Assembly: GCF_900142765.1 (NCBI RefSeq)
Contig: NZ_FRCB01000005.1
Span: 186,001-250,000, forward strand
Length of the DNA: 64,000 nt
Origin: Roseovarius litoreus
GTDB taxonomy: Bacteria > Pseudomonadota > Alphaproteobacteria > Rhodobacterales > Rhodobacteraceae
Direction of reading: 5' to 3'
The position numbers were made by a program, and so were the translations under genes. The notes under the pieces were generated by a model. That model did no database searches. It saw only the letters and a list, made by a program, of their open reading frames with translations, and was not told the DNA's origin. Numbering within the stretch: the first letter of the stretch is position 1; each line of letters starts with the position of its first letter. Shown here in pieces: positions 8,824 to 17,570 of the stretch.

Positions 8824-9873
8824 TCAGGGTTGCGGGTAGGCAGGCAGAATCACCCGAAATTCGGTGCCCTGCCCCAGTTCGGAGTCGATTCGAAGCCGGC
8901 CGCGATGGCGATTCACGATATGTTTGACGATGGCCAGCCCCAGCCCGGTGCCGCCCATCTCGCGGGAGCGGTGGCTGTCGATTCGGTAAAACCGTTCGGT
9001 CAGGCGCGGAATATGGACGGCATCAATGCCGGGGCCTTCGTCGCGCACGGTGACGATGGCGGCGGGGCCGCGCAGCGACAGGGCATTGGCGTCGGTGGTC
9101 AGGCCGATATGCACGGTCTTGCCCTTGCCGCCATATTTGATCGCGTTTTCAATCAGGTTGGTGGCCACTTGCGTCAGCTGATCGACATCGCCCGGCACGA
9201 TCACCGGGGTTTCGGGCAGATCGAGCGCCAGATGGACATCGGCGGCCTGGGCCACGGGCCGCAGACTGTGCCCCACGCCGGAGAGGCACTTGCCCAGATC
9301 GACGCGGTCGGTGGGGCGCACACGCTCGTCGGCCTCGACCCGGCTGAGGGACAGCAGATCGCGCACCAGACGCTCCATGCGCTGCGCCTCGGAGAGCATG
9401 ACGCCGAGAAACCGCTCAGACGCGCGCGGATCGCCCTTGGCGGGGCCTTGCAGGGTTTCGATGAAGCCCATCAACGCCGTGAGGGGCGTGCGCAGCTCAT
9501 GGCTGACATTGGCCACGAAGTCGCGGCGCATCTGCCCGGCCTGTTCGAGATGGGTGATGTCCTCGAAGCAGACCAGCGCGCCCGAGGCGGCATCGGTGTC
9601 GACCCGTGAGACGGTGACGACGAAACTGGTGTCCTGCCCGCCTTCGCTGCCCAGATAGCGCGTGGTGCGCCGGGTGCCGTCGCGCAGGGTGTTTTCGATG
9701 GCGTCGAGCACGGGGGGCTGGCGCAGGGCGGTGATGAAATGCCGCCCCACGATCATTTGCCCCAGAAGCGTGCGGGCCTGATCGTTGGCGGCAAGGATAC
9801 GCTCGCCCCGCCCGATCAGCACAGCGGGCAGCGGGATCGCGTCAAGCAGGGTCGACAGCCCCTCGCCGGTCAT
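8824..9873 (-). CDS. phoR: Phosphate regulon sensor kinase PhoR, apparently without membrane helices
   Basis: PhoR autophosphorylates and passes phosphate to PhoB. The 349-residue product has an N-terminal PAS domain (about 5-105), a HisKA domain with His125 in FVANVSHELRTPLTAL, and a HATPase_c domain (N-box NLIENAIKYGG, G1 DEGPGI, G2 GGTGLGLAIVKHI). I place the start at 9873, where ATGA overlaps the stop of the upstream carbonic-anhydrase gene. The longer open frame is only the out-of-frame image of that gene. No transmembrane segment precedes the PAS domain, unlike E. coli PhoR. Confidence 0.93.
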   Translation of the reverse strand: MTGEGLSTLLDAIPLPAVLIGRGERILAANDQARTLLGQMIVGRHFITALRQPPVLDAIENTLRDGTRRTTRYLGSEGGQDTSFVVTVSRVDTDAASGALVCFEDITHLEQAGQMRRDFVANVSHELRTPLTALMGFIETLQGPAKGDPRASERFLGVMLSEAQRMERLVRDLLSLSRVEADERVRPTDRVDLGKCLSGVGHSLRPVAQAADVHLALDLPETPVIVPGDVDQLTQVATNLIENAIKYGGKGKTVHIGLTTDANALSLRGPAAIVTVRDEGPGIDAVHIPRLTERFYRIDSHRSREMGGTGLGLAIVKHIVNRHRGRLRIDSELGQGTEFRVILPAYPQP

Positions 9874-10394
9874 GTGACGGGTGTCAGCCCGGCGCGGAAC
9901 CGGCGCATATTGCGCTGATAATGCCGCGCCGATTCCCGCAAGCCTTCGATCGCGGCCTCGTCCAGTGTGCGGATCACGCGACCGGGCGATCCCACCACCA
10001 GCGAATTGTCGGGAATTTCCTTGCCTTCGGTGATGAGCGCCCCTGCCCCGATCAGGCAGTTGCGACCGATCACCGCGCGGTTGAGGATCGTGGCGCCCAT
10101 GCCGACAAGGGTGTTGTCGCCGATGGTGCAGCCATGCAGCATCGCCTTGTGGCCGATGGTACAACCGGCGCCGATGGTCAGCGGACAGCCCGGATCGGTA
10201 TGCATGACGGTGTTTTCCTGCACATTGGTGCCCGCGCCGATCAGGATGAGTTCGTTGTCACCGCGCAGGGTGCAACCGAACCAGATCGATGCGGCCTCTT
10301 CCAGGGTGACGTTGCCGATCACATTGGCATCGGGGGCGATCCATGTGTCCTCGGCGATGGTGGGCGACCGCCCGTCGAGCGCATAAAGGGTCAT
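9870..10394 (-). CDS. Gamma carbonic anhydrase-like left-handed beta-helix protein
   Basis: The 174-residue protein consists of hexapeptide repeats of the left-handed beta-helix fold with a C-terminal helix. Three histidines match the gamma carbonic anhydrase metal ligands: His65 in VMHTD, and His82 and His87 in GHKAMLHGC. Family members either hydrate CO2 or have an unknown role (YrdA, PaaY). The gene overlaps gmk and phoR by 4 bases each (ATGA junctions), so it is translated as part of a tightly coupled yicC-gmk-CA-phoR unit. Activity cannot be inferred with certainty. Confidence 0.9.
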   Translation of the reverse strand: MTLYALDGRSPTIAEDTWIAPDANVIGNVTLEEAASIWFGCTLRGDNELILIGAGTNVQENTVMHTDPGCPLTIGAGCTIGHKAMLHGCTIGDNTLVGMGATILNRAVIGRNCLIGAGALITEGKEIPDNSLVVGSPGRVIRTLDEAAIEGLRESARHYQRNMRRFRAGLTPVT

Positions 10395-11032
10395 CGGGTT
10401 TCCTCGAATTCGCTGTGCAGGGCTTTGACATGGGCGTTCAGCCCCGGCTGCTGGATACGTTTGAGGCGCGCGGCCTCGATGATGGTTTTCAGGCGTCGGT
10501 CGGTTTCGTCCAGATCGTCATTGACCAGAACATAGTCATATTCGGCCCAATGGCTGATCTCGTCCCAGCTTTTGCGCATCCGCTTGGCGATCACCTCGGG
10601 GCTGTCCTGCCCACGGGTTTCGAGCCGGCGGTGCAATTCGCGGATCGAGGGCGGCAGGATGAAGATCGACAGGGTGTGAGGCCCGAGGGCCGAGTTCTGG
10701 ATCTGCTGGGCGCCCTGCCAGTCGATGTCGAACAGCACGTCGCGCCCGGCATCGATGGCGGCCTGCACCGCGCCCCGCGGCGAGCCGTAGAAATTGCCGA
10801 ACACATGGGCATGTTCCAGCATGTCGCCATTGGCCACGTCACGCTGGAACTGTGCTTCGGTCAGGAAATGGTAATCCTGCCCGTCCACCTCGCCCTCGCG
10901 GGGGGTGCGGGTGGTGGCGGAGACCGAGAAGGAAATCGAGGGATCCCAATCGCGAAGGCGCCGCGACAGGGTGGATTTGCCAGCCCCCGAGGGCGAGCTG
11001 AGGATGATGAGAAGGCCGCAGCGGCGGGTCAT
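10391..11032 (-). CDS. gmk: Guanylate kinase
   Basis: Gmk converts GMP to GDP with ATP. The 213-residue protein has a P-loop [10 protein letters not shown] near residue 11 and the GMP-binding segments [19 protein letters not shown], split over residues 37-55, and [13 protein letters not shown] longer frame exists upstream, but the Met at 11032 has AGGAG eight bases before it and gives the usual length. It lies 28 bases after yicC, a common pairing in proteobacteria. Confidence 0.95.
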   Translation of the reverse strand: MTRRCGLLIILSSPSGAGKSTLSRRLRDWDPSISFSVSATTRTPREGEVDGQDYHFLTEAQFQRDVANGDMLEHAHVFGNFYGSPRGAVQAAIDAGRDVLFDIDWQGAQQIQNSALGPHTLSIFILPPSIRELHRRLETRGQDSPEVIAKRMRKSWDEISHWAEYDYVLVNDDLDETDRRLKTIIEAARLKRIQQPGLNAHVKALHSEFEETR

Positions 11033-11060
11033 TGCGGGGGCTCCTGCTGAGGGCATTGGG

Positions 11061-11951
11061 TCATTCGACATTCTGCACCTGTTCGCGCATCTGGTCGATG
11101 ACCGCCTTGAGATCGAGCCCGATGGCCGTGAGCGCGGTGTTCTGCGCCTTGGAACACAGGGTATTGGCCTCGCGGTTGAATTCCTGAGACAGGAAATCGA
11201 GCTTGCGGCCGATGGGCGCGCTTTCGGCCAGAAGGGCGCGGGCGGCGGCGACATGGGCGCGAAGGCGGTCGATTTCCTCGGTCACGTCGGATTTGACGGC
11301 GATCAGGGCAAGTTCCTGCGCGATACGGCCCGCATCGGCGCCGTCGGCATTGTCCATGACGCGCGCAAGCTGGGTGCGCAGGATGCCGGCCATTTCGGCG
11401 CGGCGGGTTTCGGCGGCTTGTGCCGCCTGCTCCGTCAGGCTGGCGATCTGATCCAGCTGATCGGACAGGATGGTGGCCAGAGCGGCCCCTTCGGCGGCGC
11501 GCATGGCCAGGAAATCCGCAAGCGGCGCTTCGAAATCGGCGAGAATCGCGTCGCGCAGGGGGCCGGTTTCGGTCTCGGTGGTGGAGCTGTCGAGAACGCC
11601 GCGCATCGCCACCAGATCGGCGGGCGTGGACGGCGCGAGCGTCACGCCGGTTTCCTGAGCGCGCGCCTCGACCCGGGCCATGGCGGCAAGGATGTCGTCA
11701 AGCGCGGCCTCGTTCACCGCGAGACGCCCGGCGCGGTCCTCGGACTGGACCCGCAGGCCGAGGCTGATATTGCCACGCGCCAGACAGGACGACAGGCGCG
11801 CGCGCAGCGCGGGTTCCAGCCCCTCGATCCAGTCGGGAAGCCGCAGGCGCAGATCCAGCCCCTTGCCATTGACGGAGCGCAGCTCCCATGTCCAGGACTG
11901 GGGGCCGAACGCCCCCTTGCCCGAGGCGAAAGCGGTCATCGAATTCAGCAC
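11061..11951 (-). CDS. yicC: YicC-family endoribonuclease-like protein
   Basis: The 296-residue protein begins [13 protein letters not shown], matching the conserved YicC N-terminus (MIRSMTAFA in E. coli), and ends with the DUF1732-type segment [23 protein letters not shown] choose the GTG at 11951, because GGAGG lies 5 bases upstream and because it restores the family N-terminus. The more upstream Met is in non-conserved sequence. YicC proteins are stress-linked RNases acting on small RNAs in E. coli; the role here is inferred. It opens the operon with gmk. Confidence 0.9.
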   Translation of the reverse strand: MLNSMTAFASGKGAFGPQSWTWELRSVNGKGLDLRLRLPDWIEGLEPALRARLSSCLARGNISLGLRVQSEDRAGRLAVNEAALDDILAAMARVEARAQETGVTLAPSTPADLVAMRGVLDSSTTETETGPLRDAILADFEAPLADFLAMRAAEGAALATILSDQLDQIASLTEQAAQAAETRRAEMAGILRTQLARVMDNADGADAGRIAQELALIAVKSDVTEEIDRLRAHVAAARALLAESAPIGRKLDFLSQEFNREANTLCSKAQNTALTAIGLDLKAVIDQMREQVQNVE

Positions 11952-12123
11952 GTGATCCTCCGGACGGTGTGTGACCCGTCCTAGCCAGTCGGGCGCGGGC
12001 TGGCAAGCGGCGCGCTGGAGGTTAACCATTTGTGCGGAATTTTAAACAAAACTGACGGCAATTGTGCCAAATACCCCGAAAGCGGCGCCGGTCCGCGGGG
12101 TGCGGGCTGGCGGCAAGGCGGCG

Positions 12124-12165
12124 GGACGATCCCTGCGGCGGGACGATCAAGGTGACAGGACGATC
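12124..12165. repeat. Three GGACGATC copies with 17-bp spacing before the PAS gene
   Basis: GGACGATC occurs at 12124, 12141 and 12158, an exact 17-base period. The last copy overlaps the likely ribosome-binding site of the PAS-fold gene starting at 12169. The spacing suggests either a small tandem duplication or an operator. Confidence 0.75.
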
Positions 12166-12168
12166 AAC

Positions 12169-12858
12169 ATGGTGTTCAAAGGCCCCTTCGGGCGAGGAAA
12201 TGTGCTGACGCTGGATGCCGCGGCAAAGCGGCGGACGGGTCTGCGCGCGCTGGATATCGAGGCGCTGCGCGCCTATTGGACGGCGCAGCGCGCGGGCGGA
12301 GATGTGCCACGTCGGGCCGATATCGACCCGCGCAAGATTGCGGAGCTGTTGCCGGATGTGTTTGTCGCCGAGCGGATCGCGCCGGGTCTGGCGCGCATGC
12401 GAGTGGCCGGGCTGCATCTCAGCGACCTGATGGGTATGGAAGTGCGCGGCATGCCGATCAGCGCGCTGATCGAGCCGGGAGATCGCGACCAGCTGGCCGA
12501 TCTGCTGGTGGATCTGTTCGACCGGCCTGCGACGCTGGATCTGGATCTGGTATCGGTGGGCGGTCTGGGGCGTTCGCAGCTGCACGGGCGGCTGATCCTG
12601 TTGCCGTTGCGCAGCGATCTGGGCGATATCTCGAGAGCGTTGGGCTGTTTGGTGACGGATGATGCGCCGGGGCGCACGCCGCGGCGGTTCTTCATCAAAT
12701 CCTGCAGGATACAGCCGATCGGCGAGATGCCCCTGCCTGCGACGCCGGCTGTCATGGCGCGGCAGACGGCGCGAGACGCAGAGCAGCAGACGGCACCAAA
12801 ACTGGCACGGTCGGAGCGCCCATATCTGCGGCTGGTCAGACAGGATGGCGCGGTCTAG
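12169..12858 (+). CDS. PAS_5-type (DUF1457-like) PAS-fold protein
   Basis: The 229-residue soluble protein has the alphaproteobacterial PAS_5 pattern: an ALRAYWTAQRAGGDVPRRADIDPRKI N-terminal segment in two parts, then LPDVFVAERIAPGLARMRVAG and HLSDLMGMEVRGMPISALIEP. Proteins of this family have a single PAS fold and unknown ligand, often tied to cell-cycle or general stress regulation. I take the Met at 12169 with AGGA upstream; an open frame extends back to 12064. No output domain is visible. The C-terminal 60 residues are polar and probably disordered. Confidence 0.75.
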   Translation: MVFKGPFGRGNVLTLDAAAKRRTGLRALDIEALRAYWTAQRAGGDVPRRADIDPRKIAELLPDVFVAERIAPGLARMRVAGLHLSDLMGMEVRGMPISALIEPGDRDQLADLLVDLFDRPATLDLDLVSVGGLGRSQLHGRLILLPLRSDLGDISRALGCLVTDDAPGRTPRRFFIKSCRIQPIGEMPLPATPAVMARQTARDAEQQTAPKLARSERPYLRLVRQDGAV

Positions 12859-12870
12859 CGGGACGGCGCG

Positions 12871-13506
12871 TCACGCAGGCTCGCCGCCCAGGATCTCCCA
12901 GAAATCGGCGCGCAGATTGTGATGGGGAAACGGCTCGGACGGGGTGCCCACGCCCAGAAAATCGCATAGCGGCTGCCAGCCTTCGGCCACATCGAAGATC
13001 AAGAGCCGCTCGGGCGGCAGGGCGTTTTGCACTGCGTTGGTCTGACGGTGAAAGGCGGCGATGGCGGCGGCCTTGTCCTTGAGATCGCCACCGAACACCG
13101 GCTTCCCTACCATGTGATTCCAGATGCGCAGAATATCCTGAACATGCGGCGGCAGGGGCAGATCCTCGTGACGGCGCATCAGCTTGCCGATGGTGCGCTC
13201 GAAGCTGGACCACCAGCTGTCATCGGGGCGGATGGTGTGAATGACCTTGGCTTCGGGAAAGGCAAGCGCGGTGTCGCGCCAGACATGCGCGCCCGGCCAA
13301 TCCACCTGTGAGCGATAGCCCGCGAAAACCGCGTGCCAGTCCACCTGCTCGCCAGCGGCGATGGCGCGCCAGAACGGCACCTGATCCGGATGTTCGACAA
13401 TTTCGTGCATGTGGTGGCACGGGCCGAAGCCCAGACGTTCAAGAGCCGCCTTGAGCGATTTGGTGCCTGTCCGGCCAAAGCCGGATCCGATGACCTGCAA
13501 TGCCAT
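12871..13506 (-). CDS. Sulfotransferase family protein
   Basis: The 211-residue protein carries the P-loop-like PAPS-binding motif GSGFGRTGTKSL near residue 7 and the second-site stretch KVIHTIRPDDSWWSSFE, as in the Sulfotransfer_4 group common in marine Rhodobacteraceae. It probably moves sulfate from PAPS to an unknown acceptor, or belongs to the NAD-dependent-epimerase-like offshoot of that group. Start at 13506 follows a GGGGGAAAG stretch; seven residues more are possible. It is convergent with the PAS gene and separated from aroG by tandem terminators. Confidence 0.8.
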   Translation of the reverse strand: MALQVIGSGFGRTGTKSLKAALERLGFGPCHHMHEIVEHPDQVPFWRAIAAGEQVDWHAVFAGYRSQVDWPGAHVWRDTALAFPEAKVIHTIRPDDSWWSSFERTIGKLMRRHEDLPLPPHVQDILRIWNHMVGKPVFGGDLKDKAAAIAAFHRQTNAVQNALPPERLLIFDVAEGWQPLCDFLGVGTPSEPFPHHNLRADFWEILGGEPA

Positions 13507-13609
13507 GGTCTTTCCCCCATCGACCAAATGGGATCAGCCTGCGCCCGCGGATCGTGGCTGTCTACACGTAACGGCGCATCGACATACAAGGCACGCGTGT
13601 GCGGTGGTC

Positions 13610-13637
13610 AAAAAACCCAGTAACGCCAGAGCGTTAC
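13610..13637 (-). terminator. Second intrinsic terminator after the DAHP synthase gene
   Basis: On the minus strand GTAACGC-TCTG-GCGTTAC (7-bp perfect stem) is followed by TGGG and six T. It stands 30 bases beyond the first hairpin and would protect the sulfotransferase gene from read-through. Confidence 0.7.
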
Positions 13638-13665
13638 GATGCGAACCTCATGCAACAAAGAGCAA

Positions 13666-13693
13666 GGCGAAAGGGGGTGGCCCCCCTTTCGCC
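13666..13693 (-). terminator. First hairpin after the DAHP synthase gene
   Basis: A 12-bp perfect stem (GGCGAAAGGGGG with its complement) closed by a 4-base loop lies 16 bases past the stop at 13709. The following T-tract on the minus strand is weak (TTGCTCTTTG), so it may act with the second hairpin. Confidence 0.7.
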
Positions 13694-13708
13694 ACCGTCT
13701 TTGGGCCG

Positions 13709-15082
13709 TCAGACGGCCTTGGCTGCCGGGGCGCGGGCTTCGCGCATGGCGACGAGTTCCTCGGCCACGAGGAAGGCCAGTTCGAGCGATTGGCTGGCGT
13801 TGAGGCGCGGATCGCAAGCGGTGTGATAGCGGTCCGACAGGTTCTCGTCGCTGAGCGCCCGCATGCCGCCGGTGCATTCGGTCACGTCCTGTCCGGTCAT
13901 CTCGAAATGCACACCGCCGGGGATGGTGCCCTCGGCGCGATGGACGGCGAAGAATTCCTGCACTTCGCGCAGCACGTTTTCGAAAGGCCGGGTCTTGTAG
14001 CCGGTGGCGGATTTGATCGTGTTGCCATGCATCGGATCGCAGACCCAGACCACGTTGGCGCCCTCTTCGCGCACGGTCTTGATGAGGCGCGGCAGGTGAT
14101 CGCCCACCTTGCCCGCACCAAAGCGCGCGATCAGGGTGAGGCGACCGGCCTCGTTTTCGGGGTTGAGCGTGGCCATCAGGCGCTTGAGATCGTCCGATTC
14201 CATCGACGGGCCGCATTTCAGGCCGATCGGGTTGAGCACGCCGCGCGCGAATTCGACATGCGCACCATCGGGCTGGCGGGTGCGGTCGCCGATCCAGATC
14301 ATGTGCCCCGAACCGGCAAGCCAGTTGCCGGAGGTGGAATCGAGCCGGGTCAGCGCCTCTTCGTATTCCAGCAACAACGCCTCGTGGCTGGTGTAGAATT
14401 CCACGGTGGCCAGCTCATGCTGGGTTTCGGCGGTCATGCCGGCGGCGGCCATGAAATCCAGCGTGTCCTGAATGCGGCTGGCCATCTCGCGGTATTTGGC
14501 GGCCTTGGCGTCGTCGGTGAAGCCAAGCGTCCAGGAATGCACGCGGTTCACATCGGCGAACCCGCCGGTGGAAAAGGCGCGCAGCAGGTTGAGCGTGGCT
14601 GCAGCCTGCGTGTAGGCCTGCAGCATGCGGGTGGGATCGGGGATGCGCGACTCGGGCGTGAAGGCCAGATCGTTGATGATATCGCCCCGGTAGCTGGGCA
14701 GCTCGACGCCGTTGAGCACCTCGGTGGGGGCGCTGCGGGGTTTGGCGAATTGGCCGGCCATGCGTCCGACCTTGACCACCGGCACCTTGGCGCCATAGGT
14801 CAGCACCATCGCCATCTGCAGCATCACCTTGAAGGTGTCGCGGATCGCGTCGGCGGAGAATTGATCGAACGCCTCGGCGCAATCGCCCCCCTGCAGCAAG
14901 AACGCCTCGCCGCGCGATGCGGCGCCGAGATGGCGCTTGAGCTTGCGGGCCTCACCGGCAAAAACCAGCGGCGGATATTGCGACAGGCGCGCCTCGACCT
15001 CGGCCAGGGCGGCGGCGTCGGTGTAGTCGGGCATCTGGACGCGCGGCTTGGCGCGCCAGTCTGATTTGTGCCAATCGGTCAT
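13709..15082 (-). CDS. Class II (plant-type) 3-deoxy-7-phosphoheptulonate synthase
   Basis: The 457-residue enzyme condenses PEP and erythrose-4-phosphate in the first step of aromatic amino-acid synthesis. It matches class II DAHP synthases in length and motifs: [12 protein letters not shown] near 61, [13 protein letters not shown] near 105, CDPMHGNT near 355 and [15 protein letters not shown] near 395, which hold PEP- and metal-binding residues. Two terminators follow it and a regulator of the GlxA type is divergent. Such enzymes are usually feedback-controlled; no separate regulatory domain is seen. Confidence 0.95.
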   Translation of the reverse strand: MTDWHKSDWRAKPRVQMPDYTDAAALAEVEARLSQYPPLVFAGEARKLKRHLGAASRGEAFLLQGGDCAEAFDQFSADAIRDTFKVMLQMAMVLTYGAKVPVVKVGRMAGQFAKPRSAPTEVLNGVELPSYRGDIINDLAFTPESRIPDPTRMLQAYTQAAATLNLLRAFSTGGFADVNRVHSWTLGFTDDAKAAKYREMASRIQDTLDFMAAAGMTAETQHELATVEFYTSHEALLLEYEEALTRLDSTSGNWLAGSGHMIWIGDRTRQPDGAHVEFARGVLNPIGLKCGPSMESDDLKRLMATLNPENEAGRLTLIARFGAGKVGDHLPRLIKTVREEGANVVWVCDPMHGNTIKSATGYKTRPFENVLREVQEFFAVHRAEGTIPGGVHFEMTGQDVTECTGGMRALSDENLSDRYHTACDPRLNASQSLELAFLVAEELVAMREARAPAAKAV

Positions 15083-15266
15083 GGATATTCTCCGCTTGCA
15101 GGCCGTTCAGGGCCTTCCTATACAAAACACCCCATCAGGATACCATATCCGATTTAGGCCCATTGACGCAAAAGACAGGCTGTGGCTTGTGTCCCGGGTC
15201 GGGAAAATGTCACACTCGGACCGTGTGCCGCTGGACCGCGCCGCACATTTTAGGATGACCAGGACG

Positions 15267-16271
15267 ATGCAGCCCAATCCAAAGACCGTCCCTGTCGAAG
15301 CACCGAAGGCGCCGCGAAGGTTCGTCTTCGTTCTGCTCGACAATTTCACGCTGGTAAGCTTTTCGGCGGCGGTGGACAGTTTGCGGATCGCCAACCGGAT
15401 GTCGGGGCTGACGCTTTACGAATGGAAGCTTGCGGGTGAGCCCGAGGATGGGCGGGTGTCCTGTTCGGCGGGGGCGGTGTTTCAGACGGATATGGGGCTT
15501 GATGAGCTCAACCGCGACGACACGCTGGTGATCTGCGGCGGTGCGGATGTGCAGCGCGCGACCACGAAGCGGCTGCTCAACTGGCTGCGCCGCGAGGCGC
15601 GACGGGGGCTGAAGATCGGCGGTCTGTGCACGGCGGCCTATGTGATGGCGCGCGCGGGTCTGCTGGATGGCAAGCGGGCCACCACCCATTGGGAGAACCA
15701 CGACAGTTTCATCGAGGAGTTCGACGAGGTCGAGTTGACCAAATCGGTCTTCGTGGTCGATGGCGCGCGAATGACCACGGCGGGGGGCACCTCGTCGATC
15801 GACCTGTTTCTGAAGATCATCGCCGATGAGCATGGCGAGAAGCTGGCCAATGCGGTGGCGGATCAGTTGATCTATTCGTCAATCCGCACCGATCAGGACA
15901 CCCAACGCCTGAGCGTGCCGACGCGGATCGGCGTGCGGCATCCCAAGCTGAGCCAGGTCATCCAGATGATGGAGGCCAATATCGAAGAGCCGATCAGCCC
16001 GTCGGTTCTGGCGCGCGATGTGGGCATGTCGACCCGGCAGCTGGAACGGCTGTTTCGGCGGTATCTCAACCGCAGTCCCAAGCGCTATTACATGGAATTG
16101 CGCCTGCAGAAGGCGCGCAACCTGTTGATGCAAACCGATATGACGGTCATCAACGTGGCGCTGGCCTGCGGGTTTGCCAGCCCCTCGCATTTCTCGAAAT
16201 GCTACCGGGCGCATTACAACACAACGCCCTACCGCGAACGCGGCGCACAGGCGGCGCGGCTGTCGGTGTGA
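15267..16271 (+). CDS. GlxA-type AraC family transcriptional regulator
   Basis: The 334-residue protein fuses an N-terminal DJ-1/PfpI-like amidotransferase fold (about 20-190, including GGADVQRATTKRLL and GGLCTAAYVMARAGLLDG) to a C-terminal AraC DNA-binding domain with two helix-turn-helices (DVGMSTRQLERLFRRYL; INVALACGFASPSHFSKCYR). Related proteins control glycine betaine, carnitine or arginine breakdown in Pseudomonas and Roseobacter. The start is uncertain: Met codons at 15207, 15255 and 15267 are in frame, and 15267 has the best-spaced AGGA. Its targets cannot be read from the neighbourhood. Confidence 0.85.
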   Translation: MQPNPKTVPVEAPKAPRRFVFVLLDNFTLVSFSAAVDSLRIANRMSGLTLYEWKLAGEPEDGRVSCSAGAVFQTDMGLDELNRDDTLVICGGADVQRATTKRLLNWLRREARRGLKIGGLCTAAYVMARAGLLDGKRATTHWENHDSFIEEFDEVELTKSVFVVDGARMTTAGGTSSIDLFLKIIADEHGEKLANAVADQLIYSSIRTDQDTQRLSVPTRIGVRHPKLSQVIQMMEANIEEPISPSVLARDVGMSTRQLERLFRRYLNRSPKRYYMELRLQKARNLLMQTDMTVINVALACGFASPSHFSKCYRAHYNTTPYRERGAQAARLSV

Positions 16272-16278
16272 TGCGCAC

Positions 16279-17373
16279 CTAGCCGGGGGTCATGCGGTAA
16301 AGCGCGCCCTGCCCCACCGACAGGAACCAGATCGCGCCGTCCGGGCCTTCCCGAATGTCCCGCACCCGCAGCGTATCGGGACTTTCGAGACGCTCGACCT
16401 CTTGCAGGGGGTCGCCGGTGAGCCGCGAGATGTAGTCGAACTTGAGCGAGCCGACAAAGACATGCCCGCGCCATTCGGGCCAGAGCGCGCCGGAATAGAT
16501 TATCATGCCGGAGGGCGCCATCGAGGGGTCCCAGTAGAAGGCCGGTTGCTCCATGCCGGGTTTCGAGGTGCCTTCGCCGATCTTGAAGCCGGAATAGTGA
16601 CGCCCGTACGAGATCACCGGCCAGCCGTAATTGGCGCCGCGCCGCACCTTGTTGACCTCGTCGCCGCCGCGCGCGCCATGCTCGACCACCCACAGATCGC
16701 CCGAAAGATCGAGTGCCGCCCCTTGCGGGTTGCGGTGGCCATAGGACCAGATCTCGGGCTGAGCGCCGGAACGGTCGAGAAACGGGTTGCCAGGCGCTGG
16801 CGCGCCGTCGCGGGTGATCCGCAGAACCGAGCCGTTCTCGTTGGACAGGTCCTGCGCCGAGGGCCGGTCGCCGCGATCGCCGGTGGTGACGAACAGATGA
16901 CCGTCCGGCGCCTCGACCAGCCGCGAGCCGAAATGCCGCCCGCCCGAGCTGCCGGGCTCCATCTGCCAGATGATCGTCCAATCGGTGAGGCGGCGGGCAT
17001 CGGGCGAAAGCTGCGCGCGCGCAACAGCGGTGCCGGCATCGGAGCCTTGCGGTGACGAGAGGGTGAAGAACACCGTCCGGGAGCGCGAAAAATCGCGCGA
17101 CACGAGGACATCGAGCAACCCGCCCTGCCCGACCGCCGCAATCGGACCAAGCCCCGTCACCTCGTGCCGGGTGCCGTCCTGCAGATGCCAGAGCCGCCCG
17201 TCGCGTTCGGTGACCAGCAACCCACCGTCCGGCAGAAATCCCACGGCCCAAGGCGCATCGAACCCATCGGCGATCCTGGTTAGGGTCAGCGGCCCTGCCG
17301 AGCTGTCGAGGGCGGCGGCAGGCGGCGAGATCAGGCAAAGACTGACCAACGCGGCGGCGATATGGCGTAACAT
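16279..17373 (-). CDS. PQQ-dependent aldose sugar dehydrogenase-like secreted protein
   Basis: The 364-residue product has a Sec signal peptide (MLRHIAAALVSLCLI..., cleavage after about residue 22) and the six-bladed beta-propeller of soluble glucose/sorbosone dehydrogenases (YliI/Asd group). Signature stretches are RIADGFDAPWAVGFLPDGGLLVTER, split over 32-56, GGRHFGSRL, and SYGHRNPQGAALD. It should oxidise sugars in the periplasm when loaded with PQQ. The start at 17373 has GGGAGG five bases upstream; an earlier in-frame Met would spoil the signal peptide. It is divergent from the Liv operon. Confidence 0.88.
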   Translation of the reverse strand: MLRHIAAALVSLCLISPPAAALDSSAGPLTLTRIADGFDAPWAVGFLPDGGLLVTERDGRLWHLQDGTRHEVTGLGPIAAVGQGGLLDVLVSRDFSRSRTVFFTLSSPQGSDAGTAVARAQLSPDARRLTDWTIIWQMEPGSSGGRHFGSRLVEAPDGHLFVTTGDRGDRPSAQDLSNENGSVLRITRDGAPAPGNPFLDRSGAQPEIWSYGHRNPQGAALDLSGDLWVVEHGARGGDEVNKVRRGANYGWPVISYGRHYSGFKIGEGTSKPGMEQPAFYWDPSMAPSGMIIYSGALWPEWRGHVFVGSLKFDYISRLTGDPLQEVERLESPDTLRVRDIREGPDGAIWFLSVGQGALYRMTPG

Positions 17374-17506
17374 CGAAACCTCCCTTGGCATCCGTCCCCG
17401 GTGCATTGAGCGGCGCAGCAGGAACCGAAAATTACTTTGGCCAATATGTTGGGGCACCGTATCGCGCGGTCAATGGCGTTGCGGCAATGTCGCCCGCCGG
17501 TTCCGC

Positions 17507-17534
17507 TTGATTTTCGCCTGCCGAAAGATAACGT
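17507..17534 (+). promoter_or_regulatory. Likely sigma-70 promoter of the Liv operon
   Basis: TTGATT at 17507-17512 and TAACGT at 17529-17534 are separated by 16 bases and lie about 36 bases before the start of the binding-protein gene. This is a sequence match only. Confidence 0.45.
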
Positions 17535-17570
17535 CGGGCGTCAGGGGAAAATCAAACAGGGAGAACGACC

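Noticed and set aside
9874-10164. Long N-terminal extension of PhoR
   Set aside because: These codons are the out-of-frame reading of the gamma carbonic anhydrase gene; the ATGA junction at 9870-9873 is the better start.
13409-15064. 551-residue plus-strand open frame opposite the DAHP synthase gene
   Set aside because: It mirrors a highly conserved enzyme gene and has no motif of its own.
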